Shown: positions 1-9,474 of the stretch, piece after piece
How the letters are laid out: each line of letters begins with the position of its first letter
How positions within the stretch are numbered: position 1 is the stretch's first letter
Source: Annona cherimola
Taxonomy: Eukaryota > Streptophyta > Magnoliopsida > Magnoliales > Annonaceae
Assembly: GCA_030490835.1 (NCBI GenBank)
Contig: CM059971.1
Coordinates: forward strand, 121,490,564-121,554,563
Direction of reading: 5' to 3'
Length of the DNA: 64,000 nucleotides
Position numbers and translations under genes: made by a program
The notes under the pieces: model-generated
The model's database searches: none
What the model saw: only the letters and a program-made list of their open reading frames with translations
Told to the model about the DNA's origin: nothing

Positions 1-1205
1 GGTTCGAACAGTTTGTCTGGCTCTCTTCCTGATTCGACATCTCCGTGTTCTTCAGAGGAACTGTCTTGCCACTCTTGTTGGAGAACACACAGCTGTTTGT
101 TGGAACAAATATGGCCCTTGACGAACTTTTCATCACAAGTGTAACACAAGCCTTTCTTGCGACGGTCTTGTAACTGTTCCCATGACAGTCGCTTTACAGG
201 AACACCCGATCGAGATATGTCCTGTTTGGGAGGCTCCGCTATTTTTGGAATGAATTTCTCAGTTGGTCGAGAAACAGGATCTAGTCGCCCCTCTCGCATA
301 AATTTTCCCACGAGTCGGCCACTGGATTTGTTCCTCATCATTTTGTTATTGAATCGTTTAGCCCATCCAATTGCTTCTGCTAACGTCGTTGGCCTCATCA
401 TCCTCACCTCGGACCCCAACTCCTCCCGAAGACCTGCAATGAAGGCTCCCACCAATGCCTTCTCCTTCCATCCCCGAGCACGGTTTGTTAAACTCTCAAA
501 CTCTTCCAAATACGTCTCCAATTTTCCTTGTTGATAAACTGAGCTAATGGCCTCATGTACATCCACCTGATTACCCTCCTCAAAACGCAGTCTAATACTT
601 TTGCAGAACCGCCGCCATGAATCCACTTCTCGACGACGCCTAGCCCAATAATACCACTGAATGGCTGCCCCCTCGAGGTGATAGGAAGCCACCCGTACCC
701 TGTCTTCTTCAGAAGTATTCGTCAGCTCAAAATAAATTTGGGCCCGGAGGAGCCAAGAATTTGGATCACCTGAGGAGAATATTGGGAAGTCCAACCTCCC
801 TTGTTGAAAGTTGCTAGGAAAAAGTGGCGGTGTATTCCTTCAGCTCTCCTTAACTCGCTCTACCCGATTCCTATGAAGATGCAACCTGCCAGCACGACCT
901 TCAACTCTCTTCCGACCTGTTTCCACTTCTTCAGCAGCTGATGAATCATCGTTGGATAAGGATGCCTCACTATTTGAAGACCAACCGGATAATTTTCTCT
1001 TATCCTTAGTAGAATCGAATAGCAGATTCATACCCGTTTGGAGATCTTTGAGTTGATGGATCACACTCGACATCTCCCTCTCCAGAGACGAAACTCGAAG
1101 ATCCTGGCCTCCCCTTGGATGCTCACTTGCAGAACCCGATCCGCTTTCCACCGTCGCGTTATGCTGCTCAATTCCCGCAGATGTTCCTTCGGCCATGGGT
1201 GTCAA
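1..1205 (-). pseudogene. Ty3/gypsy retrotransposon gag, one in-frame stop, runs off the window
   Basis: Read leftwards from an ATG at 1205, this frame encodes a gag polyprotein. The first 121 codons hold a polar N-terminus with a heptad-like segment (SSLEREMSSVIHQLKDL). A TGA at 842-840 then interrupts the frame. The same frame continues open for about 279 codons to the window edge. That part reads as a retrotransposon gag (PF03732-type) domain: RLDFPIFSSGDPNSW, then WYYWARRRREVDSW, then FCKSIRLRFEE, and later GLREELGSEVRMM. Near position 125 follows a zinc knuckle, CYTCDEKFVKGHIC, of the form used by plant chromovirus-like gypsy elements. Gag packages the element RNA. Protease and pol would lie beyond position 1. 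The stop falls between the N-terminal extension and the gag core and could be a CGA-to-TGA transition. A primer-binding site and LTR lie just upstream. Family assignment is firm; function is probably lost unless the stop is read through. Confidence 0.88.
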
Positions 1206-1257
1206 TGGAACTGCCCTGCGTGTTCTTCGCCCGCGTCGCGCCAGCCTTCCCGAACTT

Positions 1258-1269
1258 GGCTTTGATACC
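1258..1269 (-). other. Primer-binding site of the gypsy element
   Basis: The minus strand reads GGTATCAAAGCC immediately after an LTR-like CA end. It resembles the plant initiator-tRNA-Met primer site TGGTATCAGAGC. It is 52 bases upstream of the gag ATG, where a (-)-strand primer site is expected. Confidence 0.6.
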
Positions 1270-1520
1270 TGATTGATAAGAATTTAGCTATGCTGAATAA
1301 TTCTTATCTGAATCGATTCCCGCTGATCGCTTAATCCGATCCAAGCAGGGTTCCTCTTATCAGAGGGAACATATCCGGATTCTTGGAATACAAGAAAAAG
1401 GTGTAAAATCGTCTACCCTGAATGAAATAACAGAAAGCTTTTATATGCAGCCTATGCTAGGACACGATCCTTCTAACTAATATGCACGGCCTGACAGAAG
1501 TCGTTAGCTGCCCTCCATCA
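1270..1520 (-). repeat. Candidate short 5' LTR (about 251 bp) of the gypsy element
   Basis: On the minus strand the block begins TGATGG and ends CAATCA, giving TG...CA ends with a 4-base inverted TGAT/ATCA. It abuts the primer-binding site. A TATAAAA box lies inside. The second LTR is outside the window, so the boundaries rest on these signals alone. Confidence 0.45.
1439..1445 (-). promoter_or_regulatory. TATA box within the LTR
   Basis: The minus strand reads TATAAAA, in context GCATATAAAAGC, about 75 bases inside the right end of the candidate LTR. That is a normal place for LTR promoter initiation. Confidence 0.4.
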
Positions 1521-1742
1521 TAGGTCCAGCCTCTCCCGCGGCCTAAGTTGCCCACGTGGCCTGAGTGTGCGACCTTGATTAATCGTTTGTTGAAGCAGCT
1601 CTCTGTCCCGCACTTGCTCTCCATTCCGCATTTGCTGTAGCTCCTCTTCAGACTCTACTTGTGGCCCAGTTTCTCCAGTATAAGCGTTGGTCATATCACC
1701 TTCCACTGGCTCCTCCTTCAGGTCACCGATGAAGACCGGCAT
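1518..1742 (-). pseudogene. Possible C-terminal tail of a retrotransposon pol frame
   Basis: A 74-codon minus frame is acidic in the middle (VESEEELQQMRNGEQ) and ends in a basic stretch (TLRPRGQLRPRERLDL). Its TGA stop is exactly the first codon of the candidate LTR. Acidic-then-basic tails just before the 3' LTR are common at the end of gypsy pol. If that is right, this LTR belongs to two head-to-tail copies. No RT, RNase H or integrase sequence is visible, so the call is weak. Confidence 0.25.
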
Positions 1743-2441
1743 TTTTTTGTGCCGAGGCTCCTGAAAGCCATTTAGGTAACTCCCATGGATCTACGGGAAA
1801 CTATTCAAAATTTTGACCTCTCCAATCACCCGGTGTTGAAGTTCATTGCAGAGGATGTAGGGTTGACAGATGTGGAAAGCGACGACATCATCATGAACGA
1901 GATGGAGGGTGAGTACGTGTTGCTATGGAGCTCTTTGCCAGCTGTTCTTGTGCCAAATTGGCAATTTTTCGGGGTGTCTTCTATGCTCGTGCGTCCCTAG
2001 TAGAAGCTTGCGCAATAGCACGTGAAACTTCAATTGCCGGAACAGAAAGTGTGTAAGGCTCTGTTTTGAAGGGGAGATGAGCAGCTGTGGTAGAAGGCAA
2101 CTCCATTTTCATGGGCGAAGTGGCGGTGGCAAGCTGCTTGCATGTCTACAGCTTCTTTGCGGGCTGTGCATCAAGAGGTTCTTCCTTGATGCCAATGGCA
2201 GCACAAAGAGGAGGGATTTGATGGGCATTCACAACAGAATCCGCACAGGGATTATTCGTTTACGCGGTTGCTGTCGATGAAGGGCGAAACCCAGCAATTC
2301 ACTTGCAACGATGGCTGAAGGATTTTGAAAATTGGAAACGCATTGCTGCTCCACCTCTCTCGGAACCATTGCTGTTCCGTCTCTCTCCCGCCTGGGGCAT
2401 TCTCGGAATTCAGAAACAACAGGCACGTGCATGTTAACGGA

Positions 2442-3358
2442 TAGGGGTGTAAATCGGGTCGGGTTGACTCGGGTTGGCACAAATACAACCCTAACCCACC
2501 TTGTAAAATCACAACCCAACTCTACTTTCAACCCTATTTTTCACATCTTAACCCAACCCTATTTCAACCCACCTCAAATCGGTTCGGTTCGGGTTAGAAA
2601 TCGGGCTAATAGATTACACATGTTATCAATGCTAGTTAAAGTTTTGTTCACCTGAATTTCTAAAATAATAAAAATAATGATAATTATAAAAACAATAAGT
2701 ACCAATAAAAGTTCTACATAGCTCAAAAGTGGAGGATAAGTTTAGTAATTGATTCGTTTTTTTGTTTTTGTATTTTTGAGCAATCGATGTCTTCTGCAAG
2801 TCAAAAAGTGAAAGCCAAGTAAAATTATTACAGTAAATTATGCAAAATAGAAAAATGAATATTATAGTCTTACTTACCTTCTTAGTTGGCTTCCAATCAA
2901 AACTACAAACATCTTAAGTTCTCAGTTGACCTGTTATGTTATTCTAAATCACCAATGCGAGCAAATATCTAAACAACCTATTTACGATGCAATATAACCA
3001 AATAATCCAAACACAATTTCACAACTAATTAACCAAATATATTTCCAAACCAAATAAATTCAAACAACATTTGACAACCAAATAGTCAAACAAATTTCCA
3101 AATTCAACTCAATTTTATTTAAATATCTAAGCAATATGAATGAAATACACTCTCATAAATATATGTAAATACATATATTATGAAATCGGGTCGGGTCGGG
3201 TTGACCGACCCTTAACCCAACCCAACCCATTTTTAAAATCGGGTCGGGTTGAACCCATTTTTTAAAAACCAAATTTTCAAAACCTCAACCCAACCATGGT
3301 ATAAATCGGTTCGGGTTGATGCGGGCTCGGGTTGAACCCAACCCTATTTACACCCCTA
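2442..3358. mobile_element. Non-autonomous hAT element, 917 bp, with 8-bp target duplication
   Basis: The left end is TAGGGGTGTAAAT and the right end is its exact reverse complement ATTTACACCCCTA. The element is flanked by TTAACGGA at 2434-2441 and again at 3359-3366. The TIR and the perfect 8-bp duplication identify the hAT superfamily. Both subterminal regions carry dense CGGGTCGGGTTG-type repeats in opposite orientation; the interior is AT-rich. No transposase frame is present, so it would need a transposase supplied in trans. Confidence 0.92.
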
Positions 3359-3366
3359 TTAACGGA

Positions 3367-3903
3367 ATATGACGACATGGGCAGCGGAGGAATATCGGGT
3401 GAAATATCACGCGTGTTTAATTTTTCCAAAATTTTAAAATAAAAATTCAAAATTTTCAAAAGAATTATTACATATCATAAAGTTGTGAACTTTTATAAAA
3501 ATTAAAAATTATTAAAAATAATTTTTTGCCGTTCATAAATTAGCCTATTTAATTACTAGCGGCCTAATGGGACCGAATAAAGACACAGACTCACAGGACA
3601 GGCCAGTGTAATCGGTGAATCCGGCCCATTCTTCCAGCCCATTAGTCGTTTGTAAAGATTATGTTGAAGCGAACAGACTTTTCATCTTTCTTACAGAAAT
3701 CGGTTGCTATATATGTTGTTAGTCTCCAAAGGGAGCTCGCATTTCGTTGTGCTCCGTAGCTTACCTGCGATTGATGCTTGGGCAGTTTGGTAGCCATTTT
3801 TCTGCTGAAATTCACAGTTTAACTCAAAGACTTCCAATAACAATGAGATCAAGCAGGACGATCCTGCTGTACATATGTAGTTGACATGAAGGAACTTGAT
3901 CGT
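3367..3903. other. Intergenic, no gene seen
   Basis: AT-rich spacer followed by a slightly GC-richer stretch at 3560-3900. Short frames here have no recognisable domain, start context or splice structure. Confidence 0.5.
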
Positions 3904-4240
3904 GAGCACTCGAGCGCATATAACTCGTTTTTTAATATATATATAATTTTTATAGAATTGTTAACTTAAGTGTAATTAACATGTGTATCAATTTTAATTA
4001 ATTTTGAAGATTTTTAATTTTTTTAAAATTAGTAGCTTTTTTAGTAATTTAAAATTACTAAAAAAGCTACTAATTTTAAAAAAATCTAAAAAAAAATCTA
4101 ATTTTTTTTAAAAATGGTAAAAATTAATACATGTGTTAAATGCACTTTAGATTAAAAGTCGTGTAACAAAAATTTTCAAGTATATATATATAGGTATTTG
4201 TACTCAGGTGTACTGAGCCTAAGTGCACCCGAGTACACTG
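3904..4240. mobile_element. Palindromic MULE-like MITE, copy 1
   Basis: The core at about 3960-4165 is a near-perfect hairpin. The arm TTAACTTAAGTGTAATTAAC with TTTTAAAATTAGTAGC is mirrored after a short spacer. The outer end carries repeated GTGCACCCGAGTACACTGA-type sequence. It shares its core with the copies at 38160, 58853 and 13974, where 9-bp target duplications can be read. No clean duplication is visible here, so the ends are approximate. Confidence 0.7.
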
Positions 4241-4594
4241 AATCAGTGTTAAAAACCAGAAAATAAATTTTGTATTTTATTTAAAATATTTAGAAAAATT
4301 ATTTCTTTCATTTAAAAATTGATATCATGACTTCAAAATTTTATCCTGCTCATAATTTAGGAATCTGATGAAAAAGTAAATATGATCACGTCCGTTGCGT
4401 GTATGCCGGGATATATACGAACAAGTCTTAGAAAAAAATCCACATATGGTCTTTACGTGAAGACGTACATGCCAAGAGTGAACCCAAACCAAACATTATT
4501 TAGGACATATTAAATAAGCAAATAACAGTAAAAATTAAATCTTTTATGTGAATTTTATATTTCATATACTCTTATATTTATAGAAAATTTTATA

Positions 4595-5560
4595 TAAAAA
4601 GGGGCTATGCTTTTATTATTTTCTATGTGACCCTTCGTGAAAATTCCTTTTATCTATTATATTTAGAATCATTTACATTATTATGAAAAAATTTTCGTTC
4701 GTTTAATATCACCGGTATAAATTTATAAAATCAATATAAATACTAATTTTAATTCTAAAGTAGTATTTTTCAACATTTAAACCATATAAAATTCCATTAT
4801 TATTTGGATGAATGGTTCTATAGAATATTGTTATATTTTAATGCATATATATATAAATAGATCTAAGCCTTTAATTTACATATGAATATATTTATTTGTG
4901 CAAATATACATACATAATTTGCATACATTTGTAAATAAATTAATGTAGTTGGTATATTTATAATTATGGTCAAATTGTGCAAAAATTATTTGTAATTTAT
5001 GAAAGTATATGATTATATTTATAATTATAATAAAACTATAATGGTATACTTATAAATAGGCTTCACTTTTATGTAATCAGGTTACATTGAAGCCTCCAAT
5101 ATAACTTCCTTAAATTTTAAGATGTAGATGATTGATGTAAAATTCATTCATTATATTTAACCTTATTTGTTTAGCTATGATATTAAGTTTCACTAAATTA
5201 AGTATGTGCATAAGTCATATTTGTTAAAAATATATATATTTATGTAAATTATGAAAAACATTTAGATCTATTCGCACATGTATTAGAATATAATCATACT
5301 TTATAGAATTATTTATGTACATTGTAGTGATATTTTAGATGTTTAAGATATTGAAAAAACTACTTTAAATTTAATATTTTAGCATTAAACTATTTTTTCT
5401 ACACATTTATATATAAGACCGAAACTAAACAAATAAAAGAGTTTCTGATAATAAAAATAATATTAAATATAATAGATTAAGTGGACTTTAATCAATTATC
5501 AATATATTAAAAATAGAAGAGATTACATAGAAAAATAGTTTCATAGAAGTAGGATCGTTT
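4595..5560. mobile_element. AT-rich inverted-repeat element with long arms
   Basis: The left arm (from GGGGCTATGCTTTTATT, about 4600-4890) is an imperfect reverse complement of the right arm ending near 5545. Shared blocks include CTACTTTAAATTTAATATT against AGTAGTATTTTTCAACATTT, and ATAGATCTAAG against TTTAGATCTATTCG. A homologous block lies at 15415-15935. No coding capacity. Probably a non-autonomous DNA transposon, but the ends and any target duplication are unclear. Confidence 0.5.
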
Positions 5561-5792
5561 ATAAATTACCCAATATTTTATGGCTTGTTTCAAGGGATCC
5601 AAGATCATTGAAAAGGATCTTTGAAAAGGAATTTATAATTCCATTTCCAAGACTGCTTTCTCAATTATTAAGACTGTTTTTCCATTCCTAATGCACATCA
5701 TTGCATGTTTAGGTTGCATTTGAGGATCTCATATGGAGACGAACCCAAACAAAGAAGGTAAGTGCTAAGACGACACAAAACAAGCTTACGAA

Positions 5793-6233
5793 TTACCATT
5801 CGGGATGGGAAGGAAGGCACAGTCCATTCGCACGTGAACTTAATGCTGAAATGACCTCGGCCAGACCCATTTGAGGACGGTGGGTCAGACCTCGTAGCAT
5901 GACTCCAAATATAATGGGCCCAGATGTGGCATATTGTTTGACAGCTAAAGAAGATGCATGAGCGACAAGATTACAAGGGTATGCCGCATCGAATTGTATT
6001 TTGTTCGATGAGCGCGTATCCATGTTAAAATGACCATTGCAAGTCATTGTCATATCTAGACTCCAGCAGCACAGAGTTGCCCACATATCTTGGTGGGCTG
6101 AATGTAAGAACAGAACTTTGAAATGTGCTATCACGATCAGGCTCATGGTCCAACACACTGGGATATGTTCTACGCGTCGGGTACTCGGGATCGACACTTT
6201 AGGAGAGGCGAGATGCATAAGCCGGTGCACCAC
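5793..6233 (-). pseudogene. Possible decayed RNase H-like fragment of a LINE
   Basis: A 146-codon minus frame contains IQFDAAY, SGPIIFGVMLRGLTHRP and LAEVISALSSRANGL. The order and spacing vaguely recall the reverse-transcriptase-like RNase H domain of plant LINEs (a D-A-A strand, a G-x-x-L-x-G hairpin, then an A-E-A helix). The rest is unconvincing and there is no RT domain beside it. The surrounding 5560-6640 otherwise holds AT-rich spacer with no gene seen. Confidence 0.22.
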
Positions 6234-6639
6234 ACGCTAATAGAACCGCCAGAATGCCTTTTTTTTAAAAAAAATTGGGTATTTACAATAATTTCAATTG
6301 CTATTATAATTAGGCTACGAGACATTCTTGCAATTTTTATAAACTATTCTAACAATATAATTAATTTTTTTATATTATGAACACTCATAATAATAATAAT
6401 AAGGAGATTGATAGCCACCATTGGCTGTGTAGGGAGATTTGAACGTCACAGCATTCAAACCAACACTTACCATTTGAAAGGTATGATGTCATGCAACTGT
6501 AGCAATGTCTCCTGAGTTCAAAGTAAGTATCCTTGGGCTTGTTTGCAGCATTGTTAAAAAGATGGACCACTAGAGAAAAGTATGAACTGAGGATAATATT
6601 GTGAAAGAGAAATGTTTGAAAAGATCAGTAATAATAACA

Positions 6640-7012
6640 AAAATATACGGGCATGATAGTTTGCACCCGTGTGCACACTTAGCTTTGGTCCACTTAATTG
6701 TATTTAATTCATTTTTTATTTTTTTGAAAATTTTTGTATAATCATTAAACTGAACATATTTAACATGTGTATCAAGTATTAATACTTTTGGAGATTTATA
6801 GATATTTTTTTAGATTTTAAAAAAATCAGTGATATTTTCGTAAATTTTGAATTATGAAAACGCTACTGATTTTAAAAAATAAAAAATCTACGAATCTCTA
6901 AAAATAATAAAAATTAAGACATATATTAAATATACTTAAAATTAACAGTTGTATGAAAAAAAATTCAAAAACAAATTAGTTTTTGTACCCGGTACACTAC
7001 GTCGGAATCCAA
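6640..7012. mobile_element. Palindromic MULE-like MITE, copy 2
   Basis: It has the same hairpin core as the other copies: TTTGGAGATTTATAGATATTTTTTTAGA and its mirror around 6830-6870. The left outer segment has TTTGCACCCGTGTGCACAC; the right has TTTTTGTACCCGGTACAC. The flanks CAAAAATAT and CCAAAATAT could be a 9-bp duplication with one mismatch. Confidence 0.65.
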
Positions 7013-7210
7013 AATATGTGTGGCAGTTATTGATGTTAGTCTGTCACGTGAGTTGAGCGAGCAACTGCACTCTCCTTGGGAATTAAAGACAGCAAACGCC
7101 ACGTGTGCGGACAAAAACGATGCACATGAGCAGCTCGGGGCTACAAGACAGGTACCTAAAATTTATCCTCTCATCGTACTTTTTATCGCAGAAAAAGAGA
7201 CGGATTAACA
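7013..7210. other. Spacer between MITEs
   Basis: A short 62-codon plus frame (from 7020) has no recognisable domain. I see no gene. Confidence 0.4.
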
Positions 7211-7825
7211 GGATCGTGCGCATGAACTCATTTTTTTTATTTTTTAAATAAAACTGTTAATTTAAGTGTATTTAGGGTGTGTGTGGTTGAGAGTAAAACT
7301 TTTGATGAAAAGTTTTTGAGGTAGAAGTTGTCATATTGATAGAAAATGATGTGATATAATAGGAGTAATGATGAGAAGTAAAGAGAATAAAGTTAAAATA
7401 GATAGGTTAGTTGTATAGATAGTTGTGTAGAAATGATTGAAAAGTAGGGTATTTTGTATAGAAAAATGTGAAAAAATAATTAAAAAATATAGTAGTTATG
7501 GAGAGTAAAAAATTTTAGATTGAAAAGTTTTGGTTGACATGTTTATATCCCAAACAAACACACCCTTAACATATGTATAAATTTTTACCATTTTTGGAGT
7601 ATTTTAGATTTTTATTTTTTATTTTTGAAAATAAGTAGCATTTTAGGTAATTACTTAAAATGATACTGATTTTCAAAAATAAAAAATAAAAATCTAAAAT
7701 ATTCCAAAAATGGTAAAAATTTATACATATATTAAATAGATATAGATTAATAATATTGTAAAAAAAATTTGAAAAAAAATAAAAAAAATAGGTGTATGCG
7801 GGCGCATGCAATCGAGGTCCGATTA
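7211..7825. mobile_element. Palindromic MULE-like MITE, copy 3, split by a Tourist MITE
   Basis: Removing 7275-7565 plus one TTA restores the continuous family sequence GTGTATTTAACATATGTATAAATTTTTACC, followed by the usual hairpin (AAATAAGTAGCATTTTAGGTAA and mirror). The outer ends carry CGTGCGCATG and GCGGGCGCATGC. The flanks CGGATTAAC and CCGATTATC are only a rough duplication. Confidence 0.75.
7275..7565. mobile_element. Tourist/Harbinger-like MITE, 291 bp, TTA duplication
   Basis: Ends GGGTGTGTGTGG and CAAACACACCC are inverted, with TTA at 7272-7274 and 7566-7568. This is the PIF/Harbinger signature. It sits inside the palindromic MITE, so it is younger than that copy. The interior (GAAAAGTTTT, AGATAGGTTAGTTGTATAGATAGTTG) defines a family with about 11 copies in this window. 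Confidence 0.88.
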
Positions 7826-7839
7826 TCAGCGGTGCTTTA

Positions 7840-8160
7840 AGGATTATTTGGTAACCTTTAAAAATGTAGGATTGTGAGAAATAATGAGAAATGAAAAAAA
7901 AAATATTTTGATAAATGTATGATTATATAAAATTTTAGGATTATGAAAAATAGTGGTAAATGAAAAAATGAATATTTTGATAAATGTGTGATTGATAGGA
8001 AATTATAAGGGATATAGTTGGAATAAATATGTTTGTTGTATGTAATTGGTAGGAAAAATAATTAAAATGTGGCGGTAAAAGTGAAAAAAAATAATAGAAT
8101 TGACGAAACAATAATTAACCTTAAGAAACCAAATCTCATTATTGGTAACAAACTAGCCCT
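7840..8160. mobile_element. Second Harbinger-like MITE family member
   Basis: The left end TAAGGATTATTTGGTAACC pairs imperfectly with the right end GGTAACAAACTAGCCCTAA. The interior is a run of GAGAAATGAAAAA and TTTTGATAAATGT units. Related interiors occur near 45480-45660 and 62505-62700. Target duplication TTA/TAA is likely but not exact. Confidence 0.5.
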
Positions 8161-8730
8161 AAGTCAAGCACAACAAATTGGAGAAAAGTGTCATGTTTTC
8201 ACCGGTCCAAATTCAAAGAGTTCACATGAATCAACAGCTTTCGTTGGTGGCAAGCACCAACCTTACCTGTCAGGCCAAGGACGGTGGCCCGCCTAAGCAG
8301 AAAAGCGAGGCGATTTGCACGCCCTACTAATCTCAATTTCAGCCCAACCATATCACGTGTATCATTGCATCTCATTGCCATCCGTTATCATCCGTACTTT
8401 CGGCAAGTGCAGGTACCGCGAGCCGCGTGGCCGCTCTCAAGCGCGCATCTCTTCATATATATATCATCCTGTTCCGGTGCAGCGTCGCTGCACCTGAATA
8501 TTATCCATATATATATATTTTAGAAGGAAGAGTCATCTCTTCATTATTGAAGAGCCCATGTGTCTACGACGCGACGCGACCCCAACCGCGGCACCTTTTT
8601 GCCCTGCTTCACGTGCGTTTGTTATGTCGACAGCTATCTTCACGATCGTCTCTGTGTAGTATTTTTAACACAGTTTTTAAGATGAGTACGAAAACGTAAG
8701 GAGATTTTCGAAAAGTAAGTGATGCAACAA
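8161..8730. other. Spacer of moderate GC, no gene assigned
   Basis: This stretch is less AT-rich than its neighbours and carries overlapping short frames on both strands with no known domain. A short (TA)n run lies near 8510. It could be the remnant of a promoter or captured sequence, but I see nothing that supports a gene. Confidence 0.35.
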
Positions 8731-9093
8731 TGGTGTTTTGGAAACCATAAGATTTTTCAATTAATTTTTTTGTGTTTTACAATGATAAAAAAATATTAAG
8801 CTAAAATTTTTTATTCTAAATTTTTTCATTTCTCATGAATTATTTTATTTTTAATCATTTTTTTTCACATTTTCATATATAACTACCATAGTTTTAATTA
8901 TTTCTAAGGATAAATTTCAAATATACCAACAACTTTTGTGCATAATTTCAAATATACTCACTAAATATGAAATCTCTTAAATATACCTACTAAATAAACC
9001 CAAAATATCATATATGCCTCATTTCATCATAGACATAATGACTACTGTTAATGGGGTCGTGGAAAGGATGAATGTACCCTTTAAACTTAGGGC

Positions 9094-9474
9094 TTATTTA
9101 AGAAAATTGGGAGCTTCAATCATCACTGATAAAAAAATATCTGATCTATCGTCTTCTACATTTGCCAAAAGAGTGAGATTGTCTTCTCCGTGAGCATAAC
9201 CTGAAATCATTACATTCCAAGATGCCAAGATGTGAGCATAACCTGAAATCATTACATTCCAAGATGCCAAGATTTTCTCCGACATCACATTAAAGAGTTG
9301 CCTAACAAGCTTCATGTCATTCAATCTTGCATAAACTGTGATAAGTGTAGTTGAAATTAATGAATTCAGATTAAAACCAACTTTTGTTGAGAACCCTTGG
9401 ATGGATTGGGAGAGACGTAAATGCCCAAATTGGCAAAACACCGGAACCAAACCAACAAGAGCGCTGGCATTCAC
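9094..9474 (-). pseudogene. Captured PLS-type PPR gene fragment inside the MULE
   Basis: The 126-codon minus frame reads through recognisable PLS-class PPR motifs. A segment like an L motif (LRLSQSIQGFSTKVGFNLNS) is followed by a P/S-type motif (STTLITVYARLNDMKLVRQL), then ASWNVMISGYAH and a GED-type continuation. Intact relatives of this kind bind organellar RNA. Here only about two to three motifs are present. There is no organelle presequence, E or DYW domain, and the frame ends in the TIR region. A 14-residue block, ILASWNVMISGYAH, is repeated twice in tandem. The fragment is not obviously copied from either PPR gene at 56-61 kb; its wording is closer to other PLS genes. It might be transcribed antisense to or as a source of small RNA, which is inference. 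Confidence 0.8.
9191..9274 (-). repeat. 42-bp in-frame tandem duplication in the captured PPR fragment
   Basis: The 42-base unit beginning TGAGCATAACCTGAAATC at 9191 recurs from 9233. It encodes 14 residues twice without changing frame. The copies are almost identical, so the duplication is recent relative to the element. Confidence 0.9.

Noticed and set aside
1785..2000. 71-codon plus frame starting MDLRETIQNF, with a donor-like GGGTGAGT near 1908
   Set aside because: No domain recognised, no downstream exon in frame and no support beyond composition; it lies between a retrotransposon and a hAT.
2442..2600. Telomere-like CGGGTT/ACCCAACCC repeats
   Set aside because: They are not TTTAGGG units, and they sit inside a hAT element with inverted ends and an 8-bp duplication.
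3277..3459. 60-codon minus frame
   Set aside because: It crosses the end of the hAT element and its target duplication, so it is not an evolved gene.
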